Positions 54,441 to 62,908 of a stretch of 64,000 nucleotides of DNA are shown here, in pieces. The stretch covers positions 248,001-312,000 of the forward strand of contig NZ_OY762268.1 in NCBI RefSeq assembly GCF_963665245.1, written 5' to 3'. Numbering within the stretch: the stretch's first letter is position 1; every line of letters begins with the position of its first letter. The notes beneath the pieces are model-generated. The model worked only from the letters and a program-made list of their open reading frames with translations. It ran no database searches and was not told where the DNA came from. A program made the translations under genes and the position numbers. The DNA is from an uncultured Paludibaculum sp. Its GTDB lineage: Bacteria; Acidobacteriota; Terriglobia; Bryobacterales; Bryobacteraceae.

Positions 54441-54953
54441 ATGTATCTGCACCAGATTGTGCGGTCTGTTGGGCAAATCCATGGTGCCGGCCTCTCCCTC
54501 TACAGCGAGGATTTCCTAGCCAACACCATCGGGAAACGAATGTCCACAGTCGGAGATCAATCTTGCGGGGAATATGGTCAGCGGCTCGCGGCGGACGGCG
54601 CCGAAGGCGATGCCCCCACAGGCATGCGAAATGTAACCCGCGACCGCGACCATCTCACCAGCCGTTTTCGGAGATTTCGATCTGGTAGCCTGCTGCAGCT
54701 AGGCCCTCTCGATCGGCTGTCGCCTCAACTTCGAGCCGCCCACCGAGGACCGGCCCGGCGTCTCGGCGAAGCACGCGATACCCGCACCAGATTCCTTGAC
54801 GCGTTCAGCGGCCGGCAGAGAAATGAGCAAACCCCGGCGCTGATCCTCACAGCGAGGTTCCTGGCCCGGAAATTTGACGGCTACGTTTCCAGACCCATCG
54901 ACCCTGCGCTCCGGCCGCGCACTCTCCGGGAGGCCCTGAATCGTGGCGAATAA
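54441..54953 (+). pseudogene. Decayed signalling-gene relic (weak CheR-like start, receiver-like end)
   Basis: An open frame of 170 codons starts at an ATG after GGAAGG and overlaps the next kinase start by 11 bp. Its first 55 residues (LSLYSEDFLANTIGKRM, CGEYGQRLAAD) recall the helical N-terminus of CheR methyltransferases. The middle is Arg-rich and unlike any family. The end (KFDGYVSRPIDPALRPRTLREAL) recalls the last strand and helix of a receiver domain. The mixture suggests a gene with internal deletions and frame drift, not a working protein, though a genuine orphan cannot be excluded. Confidence 0.35.
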
Positions 54954-57900
54954 CATCTCGATACTTGCCATCGACGACAACCTCCTGAGCATGCAGGCTC
55001 TCCTGGCCGGCGCGTTTCCTGGCGCGAACATTCTGCTCGCCCAGACGGGGCAGGAAGGCGTGCGGCTGGCACTTGAGGCAGATCCGGACGTCATTCTGCT
55101 CGACATCGTCAAACCGGGCATGGACGGGTATGAGGTATGCCGGATTCTGAAAGCCGATGATCGGCTTCGGCATATCCCCGTTGTGTTCCTGACTGCTCTC
55201 CTCACTGGGCGGGAGCATCGCGTCCGGGCACTGGACGTCGGCGCTGAGGGTTTCATCTCCAAACCCGTCGACGAAATCGAACTCATAGCTCAAGTTCGCG
55301 CCATGGTCAAGATCAAGGCCGCGCATGTTGCCCAGCACCTGGAAACCAGGAGACTGGCTGGGCTGGTCGCAACGCGGACACGCGAATTGGAGCACGAGTT
55401 CGCCGGACGAAAACAGGCCGAGGGTGCCCTTCAGCAAGCGCATACAGAGCTATCGGCCATCCATGCCCAAGTGCCAGTCGCCCTGATGCTGGTGGATCGC
55501 GAGCGGCGCATCCTGAAGCTCAATGTCGCCGCCGAACAGCTCGCGGGCCGTAGCCGCGACCAGATGATCGGCGCTCGCGTCGGCGAGGCCATCCGCTGCG
55601 AGTGTTCGCTGGAAGACACCTGTGGTTGTGGTTTCGGTTCGTCGTGCGGCTCTTGTCCGATTAATCGGTCTGTCGTCGATACGTTCGCCGACGAGTTGCC
55701 GCGCTCCGGCGTAGAGGCTCGGATGTGCCTTCAGACCGGCGGTCCGGAACCCGACGTCCGGTACCTTTCGATTGCCACTGCCTTCCTTGCGATCGACGGA
55801 GACTCCACTGTTCTGGTGAGCGCACAGGATATTACGGAGAAGAAGAAAGCGGAGCTCGCTCTTCGCGCCAGCGAAAAACTTCACCGCTCTGTCATCAACG
55901 CCTCGCCGGATGACATCACCATCACGGATCTCGACGGCCGCATCCTCATGGTTTCGCCGGCCGCCCTGACCTTGTTCGGCTATGATCGTCCGGCTGACCT
56001 GATCGGCCGGACCATGAGCGATCTCCTGGTGCCGGAGGACGTCGATCGGGCCCGCGACGACTTCGACAGGACCTGCCGCGGTCACCGCACCGCGCACGCC
56101 GAATATCGCGGTGTGCGCCGCGACGGCTCGCATATCAATATCGAAGTCAATGGCGACCTTATCCCCGATGACGATGGGAAGCCCAGCCGGATGGTCCTCA
56201 TCGTCCGCGATATCTCCGATCGAAAGAAGACGGAAGAGGTTCTCGCATTTCTCGCCCGCAGCAGTGGCGGCCTGCTTGAGGAAGGGTTCTTTCGGTCGCT
56301 GGCGCGCTTTCTCGGACAAACGCTCGACATGGACTTCATCTGCATCGACCGCCTCGCCGGCGACCAGTTGACGGCCCAGACCGTAGCGGTATGGTGCGAC
56401 GGCGCATTTGAAGACAACGTGACTTACTCTCTCCAGGACACCCCGTGTGGCGATGTGCCTGGCAAGGCCGTGTGTTGCTTCCCCTCTGGAGTGCGGGCTC
56501 TGTTCCCTGAGGACCAAGTGCTCCGGGAACTGAAGGCGGAAGGCTATCTTGGTGTCACCCTCTGGAGCCACGACGGGCAACCCGCGGGGCTCATCGCGGC
56601 CATCAGTCGCCGTCCGCTGGTGAACCGCCCCCTTCTGGAGACAGTCCTGCGCATGGTTGCAGTGAGGGCTGGCGCCGAACTGGACCGCCTGGAAGCCGAA
56701 CGAGCCCTCCGCCAGCAGGAGGAACGCTACCGCCGCGTCTCGGCTGTCATGTCCGACATCGCCTACAGCTGTGTGGAGAGCAAGGCGGGCCTCTATGAAC
56801 TGGACTGGGTGGAGGGCGCCGTGGAGCGTCTGTTGGGACGCTCGGTCGAAGAAATAATCGGCCTCAAGTGCTGGGGCACGTTGGTGGTGCCCGAAGATCA
56901 ACCCGCCTTCAGGCGGACCGTGACCGGCTGCGCGCTGAATACCTCGGGCTCGACGCAGCTTCGACTCCGCCACAAGGATGGCTCAATTCGCTGGGTTTCG
57001 GTGTCAGTGCGCTGCATGGAGCGCGCCGGCCAACCACACACCCGCGAGTTGTTTGGCGGAATCACCGACATCACCGAACAAAAGCAGGCCGAGGAACGGC
57101 TTATTCAGGCGCAGAAGATGGAGTCCGTGGGCCGGCTCGCCGGCGGCGTAGCCCACGATTTCAACAACCTCCTCACCGTCATCAATGGGTACAGCGAGTT
57201 TCTCATGAATGGGTGTGAGCTGGATGAGCGGGCGCGCGGCTACATAGTCCAGATCCACAAATCGGGAGCTCGCGCTGCCGCGCTGACCCAGCAGATGCTG
57301 GCGTTTAGCCGCAAACAACTTCTGCAGCCACAGGTTCTGGAGTTCGACCAGCTGTTCGAAGACCTGAGTCCCATGCTGGTGCGCCTTGTCGGTGAGGACG
57401 TGCAGATGGAGTTTCACCTCAACTCCCAGTCCGCTACCGTGCACGCTGATCCGCATCAGGTAGGGCAGGTCGTCATGAACCTTGTGGTGAACGCGCGCGA
57501 CGCCATGCCTCGCGGCGGCCTGCTGCGCATTTCAACGGCAAGGGCCGAGTGGACGCCGGAGGACGTCCGCCTGCGGCAATGCGGCCGCCCCGGACCCTAT
57601 GTGGTCCTACAGGTCACCGATAGTGGAGTCGGTATGGACGACGAGACCCGCCGCCGCGCGTTCGAGCCCTTCTTCACGACCAAGAAGACCGGCGAGGGAA
57701 CGGGCTTGGGGCTACCGATGGTCCAAGGCATCGTGGCACAGAGCAATGGTTTCGTTGAGGTTCAGAGCGAACCCGGGAAGGGTGCGACCTTCAGCGTCTT
57801 CCTGCCCATCGTGGAGATGCCGCGGACCAACGTGTCCGACGAAGTGACAGTGCGCGTTCCCGGCGGCAGCGAGCTGATCTTGGTGGTCGAAGATCAGAAG

Positions 57901-58236
57901 GAAGTTCGCACCTATGTGGTCAATGTATTGAGAAGCTGTGGCTATCGGGTGCTGGAATCCGGGAATGGAATGGAGGCTCTGCGTCTGTTGGATACCGGAA
58001 CTGAGAAGCCTGATCTGCTGCTCGCCGATGTCGTCATGCCGGTTCTGGGAGGTCCCGAGCTCGCCAGGCAGGTCCATGAGCGGCAACCGCAGATGAAGGT
58101 GCTTTTCATGTCGGGCTACACCGATCACGACGCGGTGCGCGAAGGGGCCGGCGGGCCCGCGGTGCATCTCATACAGAAGCCCTTCAGCCCTTCCCAATTG
58201 GCGCTCCGGATCAGAGAGACCCTGGGCACTCCGTAG
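54943..58236 (+). CDS. Cytosolic hybrid histidine kinase (REC-PAS-PAS-GAF-PAS-HisKA-HATPase-REC) with Cys cluster
   Basis: 1,097 residues from a GTG with GGGAGG upstream. Receiver (LAIDDNLLSMQAL, ILLDIVKPGMDG with Asp54, SKPVDEIEL), PAS with a cysteine cluster (Cys219, 221, 227, 229, 235, 238), second PAS (about 320-435), GAF (about 440-590), third PAS (about 600-720), HisKA GVAHDFNNLL (phospho-His738), HATPase (NLVVNARDAMPRGG, DSGVGMDDET, GTGLGLPMVQG) and a C-terminal receiver (LILVVEDQKEVR, LLLADVVMPVLGG, IQKPFSPSQ). No membrane helix. It probably integrates redox/metal and other cues; the partner output protein is not adjacent. Confidence 0.9.
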   Translation: MANNISILAIDDNLLSMQALLAGAFPGANILLAQTGQEGVRLALEADPDVILLDIVKPGMDGYEVCRILKADDRLRHIPVVFLTALLTGREHRVRALDVGAEGFISKPVDEIELIAQVRAMVKIKAAHVAQHLETRRLAGLVATRTRELEHEFAGRKQAEGALQQAHTELSAIHAQVPVALMLVDRERRILKLNVAAEQLAGRSRDQMIGARVGEAIRCECSLEDTCGCGFGSSCGSCPINRSVVDTFADELPRSGVEARMCLQTGGPEPDVRYLSIATAFLAIDGDSTVLVSAQDITEKKKAELALRASEKLHRSVINASPDDITITDLDGRILMVSPAALTLFGYDRPADLIGRTMSDLLVPEDVDRARDDFDRTCRGHRTAHAEYRGVRRDGSHINIEVNGDLIPDDDGKPSRMVLIVRDISDRKKTEEVLAFLARSSGGLLEEGFFRSLARFLGQTLDMDFICIDRLAGDQLTAQTVAVWCDGAFEDNVTYSLQDTPCGDVPGKAVCCFPSGVRALFPEDQVLRELKAEGYLGVTLWSHDGQPAGLIAAISRRPLVNRPLLETVLRMVAVRAGAELDRLEAERALRQQEERYRRVSAVMSDIAYSCVESKAGLYELDWVEGAVERLLGRSVEEIIGLKCWGTLVVPEDQPAFRRTVTGCALNTSGSTQLRLRHKDGSIRWVSVSVRCMERAGQPHTRELFGGITDITEQKQAEERLIQAQKMESVGRLAGGVAHDFNNLLTVINGYSEFLMNGCELDERARGYIVQIHKSGARAAALTQQMLAFSRKQLLQPQVLEFDQLFEDLSPMLVRLVGEDVQMEFHLNSQSATVHADPHQVGQVVMNLVVNARDAMPRGGLLRISTARAEWTPEDVRLRQCGRPGPYVVLQVTDSGVGMDDETRRRAFEPFFTTKKTGEGTGLGLPMVQGIVAQSNGFVEVQSEPGKGATFSVFLPIVEMPRTNVSDEVTVRVPGGSELILVVEDQKEVRTYVVNVLRSCGYRVLESGNGMEALRLLDTGTEKPDLLLADVVMPVLGGPELARQVHERQPQMKVLFMSGYTDHDAVREGAGGPAVHLIQKPFSPSQLALRIRETLGTP

Positions 58237-58508
58237 CCGAAGCCGCTGGTAGGCGGAACTCGGGATCCCTACCCAGTCCCCGTTTCCAAGCACCTGCTGA
58301 CTGTATTGGCGGCGATCCAGGCACCGGCGACAGCGAAGTGGACTTCGGCGGAAACCGCCCGCCGAGACGTTGCCGGTCTCGGAGCCCCAGTTGTCGGAGG
58401 CGCTGTCGGAGCCACGGCATCTGCCTCTGGTCGGAAACGATACACTATGGGGATTCGCTCGTGCTCCACTATCCTGGAGTGCGCTGTGGGGAAAGACCTG
58501 CCTCCGCC

Positions 58509-60509
58509 ATGAAGAATCCGATCGTCAATCACAAACCAGAACGCCCGCTCCGCTTCGGCGTACTCGCCCTCTCGCTCGCCGGCGTCGCCGCACTCGTCGC
58601 GCTGATCCCGCCGCCCACCGTCTCGGCGCAGAAGCGGGAACCACCCGATCCTGAGACCATCGCCGCCCGAAACAAGACCGAGGCCGAACTCGCTTCCGTC
58701 GCCATCATCGACCGCAAGCTGATGGTGCCCATGTCGGATGGAAAGCGCATGGCTACCGACGTCTACCGGCCCAAGGACACGTCGAAGAAGTACCCGGCGA
58801 TCTTCGTCCGCACCCCCTATAACTTCAACTACTGGGACGTGAAACTGGGCGCTCCGCGCGATATGGCCAACGAGTTGGACGCAGTGAAGCGCGGCTATGC
58901 CTATGTCGTGATGAACGAACGCGGCCACTTCTTTTCCGAGGGACAGTACGACATACTTGGAGCTCCCTTGTCGGACGGCTCCGATGCGATCTCGTGGATC
59001 GCGAAACAACCTTGGTCCAACGGCAAGGTCGGCACCATCGGGTGCTCCTCCACCGCGGAGTGGCAGATGGCCGTCGCCGCCCTCGGCAATCCCGCATTCA
59101 CGACGATGATTCCACAAGGCTTCGGAGCAGGCGTCGGCCGCGTCGCGCCCTATTTCGAGCAGGGCAACTGGTATCGCGGCGGGGCGGTGCAAATGCTCTT
59201 CATCGCCTGGCTCTATGGGGAACAGAACCAGCTTCGCCCCATGTTTCCACCCAACATGTCGCAGCAGGACCTCGTTACCGCTTCGAAGGCCTTCGATCTC
59301 GCTCCTCAGTTGCCTTACGTGGACTGGTCGGTCGCGCTACGCCATCTGCCCGAAATGGACATCATCAAGGCCGTGGGCGGCCCCAACGGGATCTTTGCCG
59401 ACCGCATGGAGGTTTCCACCGGCGGCGCCATGATCAAGCGGACGCCCAACGATCCTGCCTGGTATCGCGGCGGGCTCTGGCACGACGACAAGCCCATCAA
59501 CATCCCGGGCTTCTGGTTTATGTCCTGGTACGACGTCTCGGTGGGGCCAAACCTCGCCGCCTACAACCACGTCAGGAAAACCGCTCGTCCGGAGATCGCC
59601 GATCAGCAGTATGCGATCATCGCGCCCACCCTTCACTGCGGCTACAAGCGCGCCACCGAGAACACCGTCGTGGGTGAGAGGAGCGTGGGCGATGCACGCC
59701 TCGACTACACCAACCTCACCTATGGCTGGTTCGACCACTTTCTGAAAGGGGAAGACAACGGAGTTCTCACCAAGATGCCCAAGGTGCGCTATTACACCAT
59801 GGGCTCGAACAAATGGCAGTCTTCTGAAACCTGGCCGCCTGCCGGCGCTCAGCCTCTGAAGTTCTTCCTCACCAGCGGCGGCAAGGCCAACAGCCTCACC
59901 GGGGATGGCGCCTTGGTGCCCGCCGTGCCGGTTCAGGACGCGCCGGATCGATTCGCGTACGACCCGGCGAACCCCGTCCCATCCTATGGCGGAAACGTCT
60001 GCTGCACCGGTAACGCGGTCAGCGGTGGAGCATTTGATCAGCGCCGGATGGAAGCCCGCAACGACATCCTCGTCTATTCGACGGAACCTCTAAAAGAGGG
60101 CCTCGAAGTGAGCGGCCCAATTGAAGTCACCCTCTATGTGGATTCCGACGCCAAGGATACCGACTTTACGGCGAAGCTGATCGACGTCTATCCCGACGGG
60201 ACTGCGTACAATCTAGACGAAACCATCCAGCGCATGCGCTACCGCGACGGCTACGATCGCCCCCTAGCCTGGATGCAGTCGGGGAAGGTCTACAAGGTGA
60301 CCCTGTCACCGATGACTACGAGCAACTATTTCGATCGTGGGCACCGCATCCGCCTGGAAATCTCCAGCAGCAATTTCCCGCGCTTCGACAGGAATCTGAA
60401 TACCGGCGGCAACAACTACGACGAGGCCAGCGGAGTCGTCGCCCGCAACGGCGTGCACCACTCCTCGCAATATCCCTCGCAAGTGTCGCTCACGGTGGTG
60501 CGTCACTAG
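58509..60509 (+). CDS. Exported CocE/NonD-family hydrolase (X-Pro dipeptidyl-peptidase S15 type)
   Basis: The 666-residue protein has a signal/anchor helix (LRFGVLALSLAGVAALVALI). Alpha/beta-hydrolase core with MVPMSDGKRMATDVYRP, VVMNERGHFFSEG, the nucleophile elbow TIGCSSTAEWQ and the His region APTLHCGYK. The C-terminal jelly-roll (EVTLYVDSDAKDTDFTAKLIDVYPDG, RGHRIRLEISSSNFPRFDRNLNTGG) is diagnostic of PepX_C. Members cleave X-Pro dipeptides, glutaryl-acyl amides or esters. Start 58509 is chosen because the signal peptide begins there. Confidence 0.9.
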   Translation: MKNPIVNHKPERPLRFGVLALSLAGVAALVALIPPPTVSAQKREPPDPETIAARNKTEAELASVAIIDRKLMVPMSDGKRMATDVYRPKDTSKKYPAIFVRTPYNFNYWDVKLGAPRDMANELDAVKRGYAYVVMNERGHFFSEGQYDILGAPLSDGSDAISWIAKQPWSNGKVGTIGCSSTAEWQMAVAALGNPAFTTMIPQGFGAGVGRVAPYFEQGNWYRGGAVQMLFIAWLYGEQNQLRPMFPPNMSQQDLVTASKAFDLAPQLPYVDWSVALRHLPEMDIIKAVGGPNGIFADRMEVSTGGAMIKRTPNDPAWYRGGLWHDDKPINIPGFWFMSWYDVSVGPNLAAYNHVRKTARPEIADQQYAIIAPTLHCGYKRATENTVVGERSVGDARLDYTNLTYGWFDHFLKGEDNGVLTKMPKVRYYTMGSNKWQSSETWPPAGAQPLKFFLTSGGKANSLTGDGALVPAVPVQDAPDRFAYDPANPVPSYGGNVCCTGNAVSGGAFDQRRMEARNDILVYSTEPLKEGLEVSGPIEVTLYVDSDAKDTDFTAKLIDVYPDGTAYNLDETIQRMRYRDGYDRPLAWMQSGKVYKVTLSPMTTSNYFDRGHRIRLEISSSNFPRFDRNLNTGGNNYDEASGVVARNGVHHSSQYPSQVSLTVVRH

Positions 60510-60523
60510 ACGCGCACGGACGC

Positions 60524-61045
60524 CTAAACTGGCGGCCCGTATTTCGTCCGGCTCGATTTCATCTGCCGGAACGAAGCGCAGAGGTGTGCGTCACCATCGC
60601 TGCGGCCGGAATTGCCCCAGCGCGCCAGGTCTGACTTGGCGACAACCCAATCAGTGAGGGCGCCTAGCCGGAAACCAACTCCTGCCTGCTGCCGGCAATA
60701 ACGCACCTCGCCAAACACCGCCACTTCGCCGAACTCCACACGGATCCACGAGCCCACCGGAATCTCCTCCCGCACTACCATGCCCAGTCCGGAGCAGGAG
60801 ACGTCCAGCAATCGGGCCTCGTGGACCCGTTCGCATTGGGCGTTTAATACCCACAGTATCGCCCTCTCATTTCTCACTTGAAATCGAGGCTCCGAGCGAG
60901 CCTCGTGGCGTCGGATAGAGTCCGCAACGCCCTGTGGCGACACGCATCCGTTGCAGGTCGTAGCCACATTGAATCCGTCCATTCCGCCTGTCCGCGGCAG
61001 GAATCCCTCGGGGATTCCATGCGGGACACACTGCTGCGCGTCCAT
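60524..61045 (-). CDS. PilZ-domain protein
   Basis: 173 residues starting at an ATG 9 nt after GGAGGT. The C-terminal 110 residues form a PilZ domain: RRHEARSEPRFQV (R-x-x-x-R-like, partly degenerate c-di-GMP arginines), LLDVSCSGLGMVV (D-x-S-x-x-G, usual D/N-x-S-x-x-G) and GEVRYCRQQAGVGFRLG. The N-terminus has a CNGC pair. It may bind c-di-GMP, but the imperfect arginine motif leaves this open. Confidence 0.75.
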   Translation of the reverse strand: MDAQQCVPHGIPEGFLPRTGGMDGFNVATTCNGCVSPQGVADSIRRHEARSEPRFQVRNERAILWVLNAQCERVHEARLLDVSCSGLGMVVREEIPVGSWIRVEFGEVAVFGEVRYCRQQAGVGFRLGALTDWVVAKSDLARWGNSGRSDGDAHLCASFRQMKSSRTKYGPPV

Positions 61046-61450
61046 AGTGCACCTACCTCCGGGGCCGTTGACGACCCTGCGATTTAGTGTCTGCTGTTGT
61101 GTAGCAATTGCCGGGCCATTAGCTAAGTCGTGTGGAATCAGTGGAGGTGTCAGAATTTCGTGCCCCAAGTTGAACCCGAATCTCGACTTGATACACCCGG
61201 ACCAACGCGCTTCGTCATTTCGCTTCGCCATCCGAAGATTAAGAATTGTTGTTCGTCGAGGAAATTAAAGGGTACGTATAGTACCATAGCGAATAGGTGG
61301 ATCGGATTACGGAACGTTAACAGCGAGCCGCAAGGAGGGGTGGATGGGTGTGTCTTTTGGCGTTAGGGCGAGATCCCTCGGGACTCGGTCCGGGAAAGTG
61401 CAGTGGTGCCCGCAGCCGGCGAATATCGTCGTATTTGAGGCGGTCTGCCG
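61046..61450. other. 405-bp divergent intergenic region
   Basis: Between the PilZ gene and the NtrC-type regulator. It contains an inverted repeat described separately and an 8-bp palindrome TTAGCTAA (61119-61126). TAGCAATTGC at 61102-61111 also occurs at 2272-2281 next to the other palindrome noted. No convincing gene or RNA seen. Confidence 0.35.
61271..61285. promoter_or_regulatory. 15-bp inverted repeat upstream of the NtrC-type gene
   Basis: GGTAC (61271-61275) and GTACC (61281-61285) flank GTATA. The size and symmetry fit a dimeric regulator site, perhaps for autoregulation. Confidence 0.35.
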
Positions 61451-62908
61451 ATGAGAGGTCCTGTCGCCATTCCGCTCGGTAACGCCCCCAACGGGCGGCC
61501 GAACGACGGTCCGGTCGAGCTGCCACGCCTGCTTGTAGCGGACCGGGATGCCGTCGCGTACGAATCGATCCGGGACGCCCTGCACGGTCAGCCGTTGCTG
61601 ATCTCCTGGGCCCGTGATCGAGCCGAGACCCTTGCCGCTGTTAGGGAGTTCCGCCCGAATCTCGTACTGCTCGACCTCTCGCTCCCCGGTTGTGACGGAC
61701 TTCAGCTGATTCGACTTCTCCATGACGTCAATCCCGAAGTGCAGGTCGTCATCTATTCGGCCGCCCAGTCCACTGAGTCCACTGTCAACGCAATGCGTGC
61801 CGGGGCGGAGGATTGCCTCAACAAGCCCGCGAATCCAGCCATCCTGAGAGAGCGAGTCGAGTTCTGGCTGGGGCAGCTCGATCAGCAGGCGCGCGCCAGT
61901 CGCCTGGAACTCGACCTCCTGGATTCCTTTACCTTTGAAGGCGTTGTAGGCCGCAGCCCCGCTACACTCCAACTACTGGCTCGCGTCCGCCGCGTGGCGC
62001 CTCACTTTGCCACCGCCCTGGTCAGCGGTGAGACCGGCTCCGGCAAGGAACTCATCGCTCGCGCGCTGCATGTCTGGAGCGGCAGCCTCGGTCCATTCAT
62101 TCCCTGCAATTGCGCGTCGGTCATCGACACTCTCTTCGAGAGCGAACTGTTCGGCCACAAGCGTGGTTCATTCACCGGCGCAACCGAGGATCGGCCGGGT
62201 CTGGTCCTGGCGGCTCGCAATGGCACACTATTTCTGGACGAGATCGGCGAGATGCCCCTACTCCTTCAGGCCAAACTCCTCCGTCTGGTACAGAATCGGG
62301 AAATCCGGGCGTTGGGCGACAGCAACTCGGTCAAAGTCGACCTGCGCATTGTCGCCGCCACCAATCGCGACTTGCGGAAACAGGTCGCCGACGGGACGTT
62401 CCGTGAGGATCTCTTTTTCCGGCTCTCCACCGTCCACTTTGGCGTTCCCCCGCTACGCGACCGGCAGGAGGATCTGCCTCTGCTCATCCGGCATTTCCTG
62501 GAGGCCTGCGCTGTCCGCTACAGCAAACCCGGTCTCCATCTCAGCCACCGCGCCGAACTGATACTCAATCGCTACTTCTGGCCCGGCAACATCCGGGAAC
62601 TGGAAAACGTCCTCAACTACGCCTGCATGATGGCCCAACACGCGGTAGTCGACGTGAACGATCTGCCCGACTACCTGCTGACGCCCGCGGAGTCCGAGCA
62701 GAAAGCCACTCCTCTGACCATGGCCGAAATGGAGTATCAGCACGCCCTCCACGTCCTCCAACTGTGTGACGGAAACCGGGTTCGTGCGGCCGAAGTGCTG
62801 GGCATCGGGCGGGCAACCCTCTATCGCATGCTGGCGCGGCGCGACGCCGCCCCGCGATCTGGATCACTTAGTTCTGTTCCAGCCACGTCAAAATCAGCTG
62901 GGGCGTGA
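61451..62908 (+). CDS. NtrC-type sigma-54-dependent response regulator
   Basis: 485 residues: receiver (LLVADRDAVAYESI, LVLLDLSLPGCDG with Asp75, CLNKPANP), AAA+ domain with Walker A GETGSGKE, the sigma-54 contact loop as GSFTGA (usual GAFTGA), Walker B GTLFLDEIGEMPL, sensor region ATNRDL and WPGNIRELENVL. The C-terminal Fis-type helix-turn-helix is GNRVRAAEVLGIGRATLYRML. Ser for Ala in the GAFTGA loop is a known natural variant. The partner kinase may be one of the hybrid kinases in this window. Its last 41 bp overlap the convergent hydrolase gene. Confidence 0.92.
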   Translation: MRGPVAIPLGNAPNGRPNDGPVELPRLLVADRDAVAYESIRDALHGQPLLISWARDRAETLAAVREFRPNLVLLDLSLPGCDGLQLIRLLHDVNPEVQVVIYSAAQSTESTVNAMRAGAEDCLNKPANPAILRERVEFWLGQLDQQARASRLELDLLDSFTFEGVVGRSPATLQLLARVRRVAPHFATALVSGETGSGKELIARALHVWSGSLGPFIPCNCASVIDTLFESELFGHKRGSFTGATEDRPGLVLAARNGTLFLDEIGEMPLLLQAKLLRLVQNREIRALGDSNSVKVDLRIVAATNRDLRKQVADGTFREDLFFRLSTVHFGVPPLRDRQEDLPLLIRHFLEACAVRYSKPGLHLSHRAELILNRYFWPGNIRELENVLNYACMMAQHAVVDVNDLPDYLLTPAESEQKATPLTMAEMEYQHALHVLQLCDGNRVRAAEVLGIGRATLYRMLARRDAAPRSGSLSSVPATSKSAGA

